From: Oscillospiraceae bacterium
Lineage (GTDB): Bacteria; Bacillota; Clostridia; Oscillospirales; Acutalibacteraceae
Assembly (NCBI GenBank): GCA_015066345.1
Contig: SVOQ01000003.1
Coordinates: 62,001 to 126,000 of the forward strand
DNA: 64,000 bases
Reading direction: 5' to 3'
A program made the translations under genes and the position numbers. This document shows, one piece after another, positions 1 to 7,934 of the stretch; the stretch's first letter is position 1, and the number at the start of each line of letters is the position of its first letter. The notes beneath the pieces are model-generated. The model worked only from the letters and a program-made list of their open reading frames with translations. It was not told where the DNA came from and did not search any database.

Positions 1-824
1 TTTTTACGGTTACCGCCTTTTCTGAAAACTATTGTTACAGAATACTCGCCATCTTCGGGTACATCAATAGTGTCAAACTCCAATTCTCCAAGACCGCCAC
101 AAAGACCGCCTACAACGTGACCGCCATCAACTTTAGCATCCTCAAAAACTTTGGCATCTTTGATGGTTTTACCGTGTTCGGCTTGTATTTCTATGAAATC
201 AGCTTCGTTAACCTTACCCACATATATTTTTATAAGTTCGGGTGCTATTGTGGGGATTGATTCATTGTGGCAAAAATCGTATTTGAAGTATTCCACACCC
301 CATTCTGCAAGTGTGTCAGCGTCAATTGCTTCGTGGTATAAACTTGCGGGTAAATCCTCGCAGGTAAGTGTACCGTTGGATGTGTAAAGACCTACTTTAA
401 ATCCTGATTTATTTAAATCTTCTATCAAGGGTTTCATACCACGGGGAAAACGTGTTAGGTCGCCCTGTAGTTTACCGTCGGGTGTTCTCATAGAGCTTTG
501 CCAACAGTCATCAAGATTTACATATTGATAACCCGCATCAAGAAGTCCCGTCTTTTTTAAAGCCGTAGCCATATCGGTGATGAGGTTTTCGTCGATTGTG
601 TTACGGAAAGTGTTCCAACTACTCCAACCCATAGGGGGAGTGAGAGCAACGCCATTGTTGTATTTTTCTTTGTCCTGAACGTGTAGTTTTGTGGAAGCGG
701 CAGCTTTCTTTACAACACAGGTGGGACAAATATGCTTAGCCTTAAGGGTTTTACCTATAAGTGCACCGGCACCTACACCCGCACCTATACCGGCGAGTAA
801 CGCAAGGGGTTTTATAAACTTCAT
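1..824 (-). CDS. GH27 alpha-galactosidase, partial (C-terminus outside window)
   Basis: Glycoside hydrolase that would release terminal alpha-galactose from oligosaccharides such as raffinose-family sugars. The frame is open from the ATG at 824 to the window edge (274 codons). It starts with a hydrophobic Gly/Ala-rich segment (about residues 5-27, probable membrane anchor), a CPTC pair, then the GH27 entry motif PPMGWSSWN, the DDCW motif, and KYDFCHN, whose Asp is the family's catalytic nucleophile. Directly after KYD the barrel is interrupted by a stretch with EIQAEHG and VPEDGEYSVTI, which resembles a CBM35/CBM6-type module. A ribosome binding site (AAAGGATGG) lies upstream, 13 nt after the metallophosphoesterase stop, so the two are probably co-transcribed. 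The family is clear; the CBM reading is inference, and the second catalytic Asp lies beyond the edge. Confidence 0.88.
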   Translation of the reverse strand, partial: MKFIKPLALLAGIGAGVGAGALIGKTLKAKHICPTCVVKKAAASTKLHVQDKEKYNNGVALTPPMGWSSWNTFRNTIDENLITDMATALKKTGLLDAGYQYVNLDDCWQSSMRTPDGKLQGDLTRFPRGMKPLIEDLNKSGFKVGLYTSNGTLTCEDLPASLYHEAIDADTLAEWGVEYFKYDFCHNESIPTIAPELIKIYVGKVNEADFIEIQAEHGKTIKDAKVFEDAKVDGGHVVGGLCGGLGELEFDTIDVPEDGEYSVTIVFRKGGNRK

Positions 825-837
825 AGTATACCATCCT

Positions 838-1989
838 TTATTTCTTTTTTAATTTACGTACAAGTGTTACAATTCCTGTAATTGCGGCGGCCCCTGCGGT
901 AATACCCGCAGTGGCATATCCTATTTTATGCATAGCGATACTTTGCTTATCGGTTATGCGTTTTTCAATGGGACCGAGGCAGGTGGGTTCAAGACCCAAT
1001 TCTTTAAAATGATATATTTTTGAATTAACTTTCCAGGGGTCGTCTTCGTTTATGGTGGTGATTCTTATAGCGGAGCGACAACCGTCCGTATAACAACAAA
1101 AACCGCTTGTTTTATTCTGTCCCAACATAATTCCGTCAACATACCCTGTAAAGTCATTTGTGTGGTCGTGTCCGAAAAATGCGGCAATTACATCGCCTGT
1201 TTTTTTCCAACTTGCAAATTGACCGCCATTGTAACAGGGAGAGCAGGGACCTTCACCTAAATATCCCTCAACTCCATCCTTGAGCATATATTTATTATCA
1301 CTGAATAAATGATGTCCCTCAACTGCACTAAAGGGTATTTCGTGGGGTTTCGCTTTTCTTAAAAGCTCGTATTCCTCGATAACTGGGGTGTGTTGGAAAA
1401 GTATTGCGGGTACGGTTTTTCCGCCGTGTGAGATTTTAATTTCAGTAGCCTTTTTTTCATACCATTCAATCTGGTCCTGATGAACCCAGTCATAAACGGA
1501 AATATCACGGTCGTCGCAACAGTTATTAGAGTCTATAAACCAAAGGTTAAGAATATCTTCAGTACCTGCGGTGTTTTTTACAAGCAAATTACAATTGAAG
1601 TTACCACGCGGACAAGTGGGGTCATTTTCACCAATGCAGTTTTCAATTTCTTTGTATGCATTTACAATAAGTTCTTCCTGACTCTGGTCGTGTTCGTGAT
1701 TACCTAAAACGTAACAAAAGGGTATATCTGAGTCAATGACAGGTTTAAGAATTTCCCTCAAAGCCTGTTTGTACTTAACAAAACCTTCGGAGTCATCCTT
1801 ATGATTGAGTGTGTCACCCAAAAGTACGATTAAATCGGGCTTAAATGCAAGTATACCCATTTTTACAAGGTTATGCATATCGTGGCGACGGTTAATTTTG
1901 TCGCGGGAGTCAAGCTCAATATTTTCGTGCAAGTCGCCCAAGGTCATTATTGTAAATTTACCGTCATTAAATTTTAATTGATTAACCAA
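838..1989 (-). CDS. membrane-anchored calcineurin-type metallophosphoesterase
   Basis: Predicted metal-dependent phosphoesterase of 383 residues. The five metal-binding blocks are visible in order: GDLHE, LLGDTLNH, GNHEHD, the His of LFQHTPV, and GHDHTND. The C-terminal 30 residues form a Gly/Ala-rich hydrophobic helix followed by RKLKKK, a likely tail anchor with the catalytic domain outside or at the membrane face. I place the start at a TTG preceded by AAGGATGGG; the frame stays open farther upstream, but that part lies under the terminator of the preceding gene and lacks a ribosome binding site. The alpha-galactosidase follows after 13 nt. The substrate cannot be told from sequence: protein phosphatase, nucleotidase or phosphodiesterase are all possible. 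Confidence 0.85.
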   Translation of the reverse strand: MVNQLKFNDGKFTIMTLGDLHENIELDSRDKINRRHDMHNLVKMGILAFKPDLIVLLGDTLNHKDDSEGFVKYKQALREILKPVIDSDIPFCYVLGNHEHDQSQEELIVNAYKEIENCIGENDPTCPRGNFNCNLLVKNTAGTEDILNLWFIDSNNCCDDRDISVYDWVHQDQIEWYEKKATEIKISHGGKTVPAILFQHTPVIEEYELLRKAKPHEIPFSAVEGHHLFSDNKYMLKDGVEGYLGEGPCSPCYNGGQFASWKKTGDVIAAFFGHDHTNDFTGYVDGIMLGQNKTSGFCCYTDGCRSAIRITTINEDDPWKVNSKIYHFKELGLEPTCLGPIEKRITDKQSIAMHKIGYATAGITAGAAAITGIVTLVRKLKKK

Positions 1990-2020
1990 AAATATCCCAT
2001 CCTTAAAAAACAAAAACAAA

Positions 2021-2052
2021 TTACAAAAAACCGCCCGTAAAACGGACGGTTT
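2021..2052 (-). terminator. intrinsic terminator after the DUF4234 gene
   Basis: An 11-bp stem (2028-2038 with 2042-2052, one G-U pair) with a 3-nt loop, followed on the minus strand by a T-rich run. It sits just after the stop at 2066 and before the TTG start of the metallophosphoesterase, so that gene depends on read-through or on a promoter not recognised here. Confidence 0.75.
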
Positions 2053-2065
2053 AAATTCAAAAAAA

Positions 2066-2530
2066 TTATTCAGCTGCAACTTCAACTACATCTTCAACTT
2101 CTGCTTCTGCTTCTGCTTCGGGTTCAACTTCAGCAGCAACTTCGGGAGTTGCACCTGCGAGCTGAGCGTTATAACCGTCGATAAGTTTGTTGATGTAAAC
2201 GATTTTGAAACTGTTTGCAACGAAACTACCAACGAAGGGGAATAACTTCCAAATCATTATGAAAAGACCGCCGTGTTTGAGTTCTACGCCGTAATCGCCG
2301 GCTTTCTGGAACATTCTTTCACCCATCTGATAGTTCCATACGGGAACGTTAATACCAAGAGAGAACACGTTGAGAATGAGGATAAGGAAGTAGTTTGCAC
2401 TTTCTTTATCATCACCGTCACAAAGTTTGTTAAGGTCCTTTGTCCATTTGTACCAGAAGAAGAAACGGAAAATGCCGAGTGTTACAATGTTGAGAATAAT
2501 GTACAAAGCAATATTTTTCTTTTTCATCAT
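2066..2530 (-). CDS. DUF4234 family membrane protein
   Basis: A 154-residue integral membrane protein. The N-terminus has the DUF4234 pattern: Lys-rich start, then a hydrophobic segment with NIVTLGIFRFFFWYKW, followed by a second segment around residues 47-66 and a third near 90-110. The last 25 residues are an acidic Ala/Glu-rich tail with no predicted fold. No function is established for the family. The first of two adjacent ATG codons is used, 10 nt from a GGAGG site. A sigma-A type promoter lies 78 nt upstream and a terminator follows, so it is probably a single-gene transcript. Confidence 0.75.
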   Translation of the reverse strand: MMKKKNIALYIILNIVTLGIFRFFFWYKWTKDLNKLCDGDDKESANYFLILILNVFSLGINVPVWNYQMGERMFQKAGDYGVELKHGGLFIMIWKLFPFVGSFVANSFKIVYINKLIDGYNAQLAGATPEVAAEVEPEAEAEAEVEDVVEVAAE

Positions 2531-2570
2531 GATTGAATTGCCTCCAATTACTTTTGAAGTATTAATTTCA

Positions 2571-2592
2571 AGGTGAATAATAAGTCACCTTT
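2571..2592 (-). other. small hairpin in the 5' leader of the DUF4234 gene
   Basis: A perfect 7-bp inverted repeat (AAGGTGA / TCACCTT, 8-nt loop) lies between the promoter and the ribosome binding site of the DUF4234 gene. It has no following T-run and does not mask the GGAGG, so it may stabilise the message or mean nothing. Confidence 0.4.
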
Positions 2593-2607
2593 TAACTATC
2601 TTTATAA

Positions 2608-2636
2608 ATAATACTATATTGAAACAAGATTGTCAA
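2608..2636 (-). promoter_or_regulatory. sigma-A promoter for the DUF4234 gene
   Basis: On the minus strand a perfect -35 TTGACA (2636-2631) and a -10 TATTAT (2613-2608) are separated by 17 nt. Transcription would begin near 2601, about 70 nt before the start codon. Confidence 0.7.
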
Positions 2637-2647
2637 TAATAATTTGA

Positions 2648-2680
2648 GTAAAAAAAGAAAGGAGCAGTTGCTCCTTTCTT
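2648..2680 (-). terminator. terminator of prs
   Basis: A perfect 12-bp inverted repeat (2655-2666 with 2669-2680) is followed on the minus strand by seven T residues. It lies 7 nt after the prs stop codon. Confidence 0.85.
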
Positions 2681-2686
2681 GAAAAA

Positions 2687-3895
2687 TTAATTGTTAAAAA
2701 GAGAAAGTTCTTCTTTTTGCTGTTGCTCTTTGTATTTCTGGAGTCTTGCTTTGATTTTCTCGGCAGGATTAAGAAGATAACTTACTGAGCAGTCGTGGTT
2801 AAGTGTGTCAATAATAAGTGAGCAATATTTACTCATATCAACTTCGAAATACCAGGGTTTTTCGAGAAGTTCAGGTGTTCTGTAAACAAGGTTTGTAGTG
2901 AATACACCATCAAGAATACCTTTTTCATAAGCCTTGTCAAATTCCTGAAGTCCGTTGCAGAAAAGACCAAAGCTTGTACATACGAAGATTCTGTTAGCTT
3001 TAAGTTCTTTAAGCTTTGTAGCAACCTCAATCATAGAGTCGCCTGATGAAATCATATCGTCAATAATAAGGCAGTCCTTACCTTCAACGTTATCACCGAG
3101 GAACTCGTGAGCAAGAATGGGGTTTCTGCCGTTTACAACAACTGAGTAGTCACGGCGTTTGTAGAACATACCGAGGTCAATACCGAGAACTGTTGAATAG
3201 TAAATACAACGGCTCATACCGCCTTCATCAGGGGAGATAACCATAAGGTGGTCGTGGTCGATTTTAAGGTCATTAAAGTTTTTGGTAAGAGCCTTAATCA
3301 TCTGATATGTAGGAGCAACATTTTCAAAGCCCTTAAGAGGAATAGCGTTCTGTACTCTGGGGTCGTGAGCATCAAATGTGATGATGTTTTCAACACCCAT
3401 ATCTGTACAAAGTTCCTGAAGTGCAATTGCACAGTCAAGGGATTCACGTCTTGAACGCTTGTGCTGTCTGCCCTCGTAAAGCATGGGCATAATAACGTTG
3501 ATTCTTCTGGCTTTACCTTCAACGGCGGAGATGGCACGTTTAAGGTTAGCATAATGCTCGTCAGGGGAATAGTGGTTTTCGTAACCGTACATATTGTAGG
3601 TAATGCCGTGATTGAAACAGTCACAGATAATGAAAACATCGTAACCTCTTACAGTTTCATGAAGTACGCATTTACCTTCACCTGAGCCGAATCTTGTAAA
3701 GTCGGCGTCAATAATGAAAGTTTCTCTCTGATAGCCGTAGAAAGCGATGGATGTTTTGTGTTCGCTTTCTCTTTCTTCACGCCATGAAGTGAGATAGTTG
3801 TTGATTTTCTGAGCAAGTTCCTCGCAACCGGGTGTAGCGATTATACCGAGGGGACCTACCGGGATAGTGTTGGGAATACCGAATGCATCTGCCAC
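2687..3895 (-). CDS. prs: ribose-phosphate pyrophosphokinase (long form)
   Basis: Makes PRPP from ribose 5-phosphate and ATP for purine, pyrimidine, NAD, His and Trp synthesis. The protein has 402 residues, longer than the usual 310-320. The PRPP-binding loop reads CLIIDDMISSGDS, and the metal/ribose region is visible as TFDAHDPRVQNA. Upstream of it are EGRQHKRSRRE and the N-terminal PRPP synthetase-like half. The C-terminus adds about 50 residues ending in a Gln/Lys/Glu-rich tail. This long clostridial variant often carries the same annotation but may differ in allosteric control. It is transcribed alone from its own promoter and ends at a strong terminator. Confidence 0.88.
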   Translation of the reverse strand: MADAFGIPNTIPVGPLGIIATPGCEELAQKINNYLTSWREERESEHKTSIAFYGYQRETFIIDADFTRFGSGEGKCVLHETVRGYDVFIICDCFNHGITYNMYGYENHYSPDEHYANLKRAISAVEGKARRINVIMPMLYEGRQHKRSRRESLDCAIALQELCTDMGVENIITFDAHDPRVQNAIPLKGFENVAPTYQMIKALTKNFNDLKIDHDHLMVISPDEGGMSRCIYYSTVLGIDLGMFYKRRDYSVVVNGRNPILAHEFLGDNVEGKDCLIIDDMISSGDSMIEVATKLKELKANRIFVCTSFGLFCNGLQEFDKAYEKGILDGVFTTNLVYRTPELLEKPWYFEVDMSKYCSLIIDTLNHDCSVSYLLNPAEKIKARLQKYKEQQQKEELSLFNN

Positions 3896-3928
3896 GACAT
3901 TAACCTCCGTTAAATATATTCTTTTATA

Positions 3929-3957
3929 ATTGTACTAATAAATTAAATGCTTTTCAA
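3929..3957 (-). promoter_or_regulatory. sigma-A promoter for prs
   Basis: Minus-strand -35 TTGAAA (3957-3952), 17-nt spacer, -10 TACAAT (3934-3929). The prs start codon lies 33 nt downstream, after an AACGGAGG ribosome binding site. Confidence 0.65.
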
Positions 3958-4055
3958 GTCAATTCGACAAAATAATCGGTTAGAATTTATCGAAATATAT
4001 CGCAATCATTTTGTAAGATGTTACAAAAAATGGTTGCAGTACCCCGCCAAGGGTA

Positions 4056-4274
4056 CTACAACGCGAAATCATCTTTTGAAAAGTCCGTAGAAAACGAGGG
4101 AGTTTTAGGTTCTCTTTTTAAAGGGTCGTATCTGAATTTTTTGCACTTGGAGTGTAATTGCATAATACCGCCCATTTTTCTGCATACGGCAACACTACTG
4201 TCGGGCGCAATCTCTGCGTGTTCGCAATAACCGCACTGAGGTTCAGTTTTACCCTTGAAAAGATTTAAAGCCAT
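4056..4274 (-). CDS. small Cys-rich protein of unknown function
   Basis: A 72-residue protein that I do not recognise as a named family. It starts MALNLFKGK at an ATG preceded by AGGAGTGG; an in-frame ATG 17 codons upstream overlaps ylbJ and has no such site. Four Cys (CGYCEHA, one in VAVCRK, one in HSKCKKF) plus two His could bind zinc. The tail is charged. It follows ylbJ by 25 nt on the same strand and is probably its operon partner, but sporulation involvement is only inferred from that position. Confidence 0.65.
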   Translation of the reverse strand: MALNLFKGKTEPQCGYCEHAEIAPDSSVAVCRKMGGIMQLHSKCKKFRYDPLKREPKTPSFSTDFSKDDFAL

Positions 4275-4299
4275 TTTTACCACTCCTGACAAGGATATA

Positions 4300-5367
4300 T
4301 TAACACACTTTTCTTTTGTTATCAACCTCTAATACAAAAACCGTGCACATAATAATAAGGAATAACCCCGTTATTATACTGTTACTTAATGAAAAAACCT
4401 GATTACCCGCTGTTATGGTGGCAGAAACTGTTGTGCTTTCGGGGAAAATCCTCATTAAAACAGAGCAGAAAAAAGCATTTAACGCACCGTTCAGTGCTTT
4501 GATACATATGAAAACCCTGAGGCTTAAACCACAGTTTTTCATATATGTAAGTATCTGAAAAATTACTGCAAAGCCACCGAACCCGAGTATTGCCGATATT
4601 ATTGGTAAGGGCAGACCTTCTGCGGATGCAGTTTCGCAACCGAAAGTAACTTCGGAGATACAGTTTATAAATGTCATAGCCGTTTTTTGAGGAATCAGCA
4701 CCTCAACAAGAGCGGATATTGAACAAAAGGTAAGTAACCAACCGCATATTCCTAAGGTTGTTTCGCTCGTTTCAGATACGGAGTCAGTGAATATGTTTTT
4801 AGGTTGCGTAAATAGGGGTGTTGAAATATCACAGCCTTTATCATCTTCAAAAAAACGTGTACAAAAACCGATTGCAAATGCGGATAGTACTGATGAGATA
4901 TAAAGAATAATACCGCTCTTATATGAGGAAAACATAAAAACTCCCACGGCAGAAATTACAAAGGCAGGGGAAGGATTCGAACACCAACAAAAAAGTCTGC
5001 AGGCTTCGTTTTTGGTTACGAGTCCACGGGAATATATATCATTGACACTTTTTGCACCTACGGGATATCCCCCTAAAAAACCTAACAGAATTGATGAGAA
5101 ACCTATACCTGAAATCTTGAAGATTTTTTTGGTGAGTTTTTCAATTTTATAGGAAATTGAGTGAAACATCCGGGTTTTTGAAATACAGGATGAAAAGACC
5201 ATAAAAGGGAAAAGTGAGGGTATAACTTTTTGTCCTGCCAAAAGTAACCCTTTTAAAACCCCTTGTGCAATTTTTTCAGGATGAAATATAAAACCCCATA
5301 GGCATATAAGCACCATAAATCCTATGAGTACGTAACTTAAATACCTTTTTAAAATCTTTTTTGCCAT
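4300..5367 (-). CDS. ylbJ: sporulation integral membrane protein YlbJ
   Basis: A 355-residue polytopic membrane protein of the nucleoside-recognition (Gate) fold. Family marks are KVIPSLFPFMVFSSC near residue 45 and GFLGGYPVGAKSVNDIY followed by CRLFCWCSNPSPAF. In Bacillus subtilis YlbJ is a mother-cell protein of the sigma-E regulon needed for heat-resistant spores. A sequence matching the sigma-E promoter consensus lies directly upstream on this strand, which supports the same control here. It is divergent from yqfC. Its C-terminal coding end precedes the small Cys-rich gene. Confidence 0.9.
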   Translation of the reverse strand: MAKKILKRYLSYVLIGFMVLICLWGFIFHPEKIAQGVLKGLLLAGQKVIPSLFPFMVFSSCISKTRMFHSISYKIEKLTKKIFKISGIGFSSILLGFLGGYPVGAKSVNDIYSRGLVTKNEACRLFCWCSNPSPAFVISAVGVFMFSSYKSGIILYISSVLSAFAIGFCTRFFEDDKGCDISTPLFTQPKNIFTDSVSETSETTLGICGWLLTFCSISALVEVLIPQKTAMTFINCISEVTFGCETASAEGLPLPIISAILGFGGFAVIFQILTYMKNCGLSLRVFICIKALNGALNAFFCSVLMRIFPESTTVSATITAGNQVFSLSNSIITGLFLIIMCTVFVLEVDNKRKVC

Positions 5368-5383
5368 AATTCAACACACCTCA

Positions 5384-5412
5384 AAATATTTTATGAAAAG
5401 GGTGCATAAAAA
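5384..5412 (+). promoter_or_regulatory. weaker sigma-E-like promoter for yqfC-yqfD
   Basis: Plus-strand AAATATT (5384-5390), 14-nt spacer and CATAAAAA (5405-5412) resemble the sigma-E consensus with two mismatches in the -10. It overlaps the oppositely oriented ylbJ promoter. The yqfC ATG is 27 nt downstream. Confidence 0.4.
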
Positions 5413-5417
5413 TATTC
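5388..5417 (-). promoter_or_regulatory. candidate sigma-E promoter for ylbJ
   Basis: On the minus strand GAATATT (5417-5411) matches the sigma-E -35 consensus, and CATAAAAT (5395-5388) matches the -10 CATACAMT at seven of eight positions, with a 15-nt spacer. The ylbJ ATG is 20 nt downstream. Known sigma-E control of ylbJ in Bacillus makes this reading more likely. Confidence 0.55.
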
Positions 5418-5438
5418 AAAAGGGGGATTTGAATTTCA

Positions 5439-5681
5439 ATGAAATTAAACCGATTAAAAGCGGTAAGCGAAAATATAAACAGTTGTACTATTGAACTTTT
5501 TTCAAATACACGGGTTATTATTACGGATTGTAAATGTGTTGTGGACTATTCAAAGGAATATATGGTGTTGAATTTAGGTGATTTGAATTTGAAAATCACG
5601 GGAGAAAACCTTGTGGCGGATTCTTTTGTTTTCGGTCAGACGGATATAAAAGGGAATATAAAAAAACTCGAATTTATATGA
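5439..5681 (+). CDS. yqfC: sporulation protein YqfC
   Basis: An 80-residue protein with the YqfC pattern: an N-terminal LKAVSENIN segment, then short beta strands around NTRVIITDCKCVVDYS and the end GNIKKLEFI. The family forms the first gene of a conserved yqfC-yqfD-phoH-ybeY-dgkA-era block in Firmicutes, exactly the order seen here. In Bacillus it is expressed in the mother cell under sigma-E; the molecular role is unknown. The ribosome binding site is AAAGGGGG. Confidence 0.88.
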   Translation: MKLNRLKAVSENINSCTIELFSNTRVIITDCKCVVDYSKEYMVLNLGDLNLKITGENLVADSFVFGQTDIKGNIKKLEFI

Positions 5682-5705
5682 CGTTTTTGTGTGGGGTTGA
5701 GTGTT

Positions 5706-6872
5706 ATGATAAGTATTTTTCGCTATATCAGCGGTTATGTTGTGTTCTGTGCGGAAGGCGGTTTTCCCGAGAGATTTCTGAACCTCTGCAAAACCAATGG
5801 GTTAAGTCTATGGAACGTGGAAAATGATGGTGTAAAGGTCAAAGCCTGTACATCTGCCAAAGAGTTTCAAAATATAGAAAAACCTGCCAAAAACTCGGGA
5901 ATGACGGTGAAAACCCTTGAAAACAAAGGGATTCCTTTTTGGGCAAAACGTTATAAATGGCGTTGCGGATTGCTTGTGGGTTTGGCAGTTGCCGTGTGCC
6001 TTGTGTGGTATATGTCGGGGTTTATATGGGAGGTGGAAGTTGCTCAAGAGGATGGTGTAAAGATAAATAACTTTACAGAAAATCTTGAAATTCTGGGTGT
6101 TAAACCGGGTGCAAGGAAGTCAAAAATTGATATACCCGAAGTGCAGGAAGCGTTGCTTGAAATGTACCCTGAACTTTCGTGGGTTTCTCTTAATATTTTT
6201 GGAGATAAAGCGAAAATTGAATATACTCCCGCAACCCCTTCACCGGAAATAATTGATACTAAAACCCCCTCCAATATTGTGGCATCAAAAAGCGGTAAAA
6301 TCACACTGATGGAGGGCTATGGCGGTACTAATATGGTTAAGGAGGGCGGTTTCGTCTCAGAGGGAAGTCTGTTGATTTCCGGTGTTAAAACCAATGCCGA
6401 CGGAAGTGAAAGTTTCGTCAGAGCACGTGGGAAAGTTTTTGCTGAGACAAAAAACACATTTACATCCGAATGTGAATACAAAAATACTTTGAAAACCGCT
6501 GATGAAAAATTTGTCAGGTATCGCCTTGATTTGTTTGGTCTTAAAATTCCTTTGGGATTCAAACCCAAAGGCGAAGAATTATCTGAAACAGATATTCCTT
6601 TTTCGGTTAACTCCACAATTCTTCCTGTGGGGGTTATAAGGGATGAGGGTATCGCTTTTATTGAAACGAAAGGCGAGTATAATTCTCAGGAAACCTATAT
6701 GTTAAATTTCCTTTCCTGTATCAGAGAAAAAAGAAAAGACTATAAAGATGCAGATATAAAGAGCGTAAAATACACCGTAAGTGATAAAAAAACGGGGCAA
6801 AAACTGACAATGAGCATTGTTTGTGTTGAAAATATCGCCTTGGAAAAAGGCTTTTTTGTAGAAGAAAACTGA
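5706..6872 (+). CDS. yqfD: sporulation protein YqfD
   Basis: A 388-residue bitopic membrane protein. The N-terminus SGYVVFCAEGGFPERFLNLC is the YqfD signature; a transmembrane segment follows at about residues 88-110 (CGLLVGLAVAVCLVWYM), and the rest is a large predicted extracytoplasmic domain with WVSLNIFGDKAKIEY. I start at the ATG that aligns with the family; an in-frame GTG lies 15 nt upstream. The gene follows yqfC by 24 nt. Known as a sigma-E controlled stage IV sporulation protein related to spore envelope formation. Confidence 0.88.
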   Translation: MISIFRYISGYVVFCAEGGFPERFLNLCKTNGLSLWNVENDGVKVKACTSAKEFQNIEKPAKNSGMTVKTLENKGIPFWAKRYKWRCGLLVGLAVAVCLVWYMSGFIWEVEVAQEDGVKINNFTENLEILGVKPGARKSKIDIPEVQEALLEMYPELSWVSLNIFGDKAKIEYTPATPSPEIIDTKTPSNIVASKSGKITLMEGYGGTNMVKEGGFVSEGSLLISGVKTNADGSESFVRARGKVFAETKNTFTSECEYKNTLKTADEKFVRYRLDLFGLKIPLGFKPKGEELSETDIPFSVNSTILPVGVIRDEGIAFIETKGEYNSQETYMLNFLSCIREKRKDYKDADIKSVKYTVSDKKTGQKLTMSIVCVENIALEKGFFVEEN

Positions 6873-6904
6873 TATCTTTTAACAAAAATATTTGAAAAAT
6901 TTAG

Positions 6905-6932
6905 TAGACATTTACAAAAAGTGTGGTATACT
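6905..6932 (+). promoter_or_regulatory. sigma-A promoter for phoH-ybeY-dgkA-era
   Basis: -35 TAGACA (6905-6910), 16-nt spacer, -10 TATACT (6927-6932). Transcription would begin near 6939, giving housekeeping expression of the phoH block separate from the sporulation genes upstream. Confidence 0.6.
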
Positions 6933-6998
6933 GTTTCTGTATAGTAGTATTTTATAAAGAAGGTAATTAAATCGGAACAGATAATTAATGTAGACAGG

Positions 6999-7934
6999 AT
7001 GGAACAGGCGGTAAGTCTGTTCGGGAGTTTTGATGAAAATATCAGACTTATTGAAAAATCCTTCGGAGTGGATGTTATCAGTCGTGGCTCCGATATAAAA
7101 ATAAACGGTGAACCTGAATGTGTGGCTAAGGCTGTGAAAGCGGTTAACGGTCTTCTTATGCTTCTCAACCGTGGTGAAAGCCTTAATGAGCAAAATGTAA
7201 GATATGTAATTTCTCTCGTCGATGACGGCAATGAAGATAAAATTACCACTATGTCGGGGGATTGCGTATGTATTACCAGTAAGGGTAAACCCGTCAAACC
7301 CAAAACCTTGGGTCAGAAAAACTATGTTGAATCCATAAAGAATAACACAATAGTTATCGGTGTTGGTCCTGCGGGTACGGGTAAAACCTATCTTGCAGTT
7401 GCTATGGCAGTAAATGCCTTCAGAGCAAAAGAGGTTAACCGTATTATCCTTACAAGACCCGCGGTTGAAGCTGGTGAAAAATTAGGATTTCTTCCCGGTG
7501 ACCTTCAAAGTAAGGTCGACCCTTATTTAAGACCTCTTTACGATGCCCTTTTCGATATGCTTGGGGCAGAAAATTTCAATAAATATCTTGAAAGAGGGAA
7601 TATTGAGGTTGCACCCCTTGCGTATATGCGAGGAAGAACCCTTGACGATAGTTTTATCATCCTCGACGAGGCTCAGAATACTACACCCGAGCAGATGAAG
7701 ATGTTTTTAACCCGAATGGGTTTCAATTCAAAGGTTGTTGTGACGGGTGACGTTACACAGATTGACTTACCCGAGGGAAAACGGTCGGGTCTCGTTGAAG
7801 TTACAAAAATTCTTAAAAATATGGAGCAGATTGATATTGTCCGTTTTACAGGTAAGGATGTTGTAAGACACAAACTTGTACAGGATATTATCAGGTCTTA
7901 TGAAAAATACGAGGAGGCAAAGAAAAGGAAATGA
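6999..7934 (+). CDS. phoH: PhoH family ATPase
   Basis: A cytoplasmic P-loop ATPase of the PhoH family, commonly found next to ybeY and suspected to act in RNA metabolism. Walker A reads GPAGTGKT, Walker B IILDEAQN, followed by TRMGFNSKVVVTGD. The ATG used here begins MEQAVSLFGSFDEN, about ten residues shorter than many homologues. The frame remains open upstream to 6948 and encodes family-like residues (IINVDR), but no ATG, GTG or TTG occurs there, and the only good ribosome binding site (AAGAAGG, 6957-6963) fits an AUU or AUA start better. The stop overlaps ybeY by 4 nt. Confidence 0.88.
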   Translation: MEQAVSLFGSFDENIRLIEKSFGVDVISRGSDIKINGEPECVAKAVKAVNGLLMLLNRGESLNEQNVRYVISLVDDGNEDKITTMSGDCVCITSKGKPVKPKTLGQKNYVESIKNNTIVIGVGPAGTGKTYLAVAMAVNAFRAKEVNRIILTRPAVEAGEKLGFLPGDLQSKVDPYLRPLYDALFDMLGAENFNKYLERGNIEVAPLAYMRGRTLDDSFIILDEAQNTTPEQMKMFLTRMGFNSKVVVTGDVTQIDLPEGKRSGLVEVTKILKNMEQIDIVRFTGKDVVRHKLVQDIIRSYEKYEEAKKRK

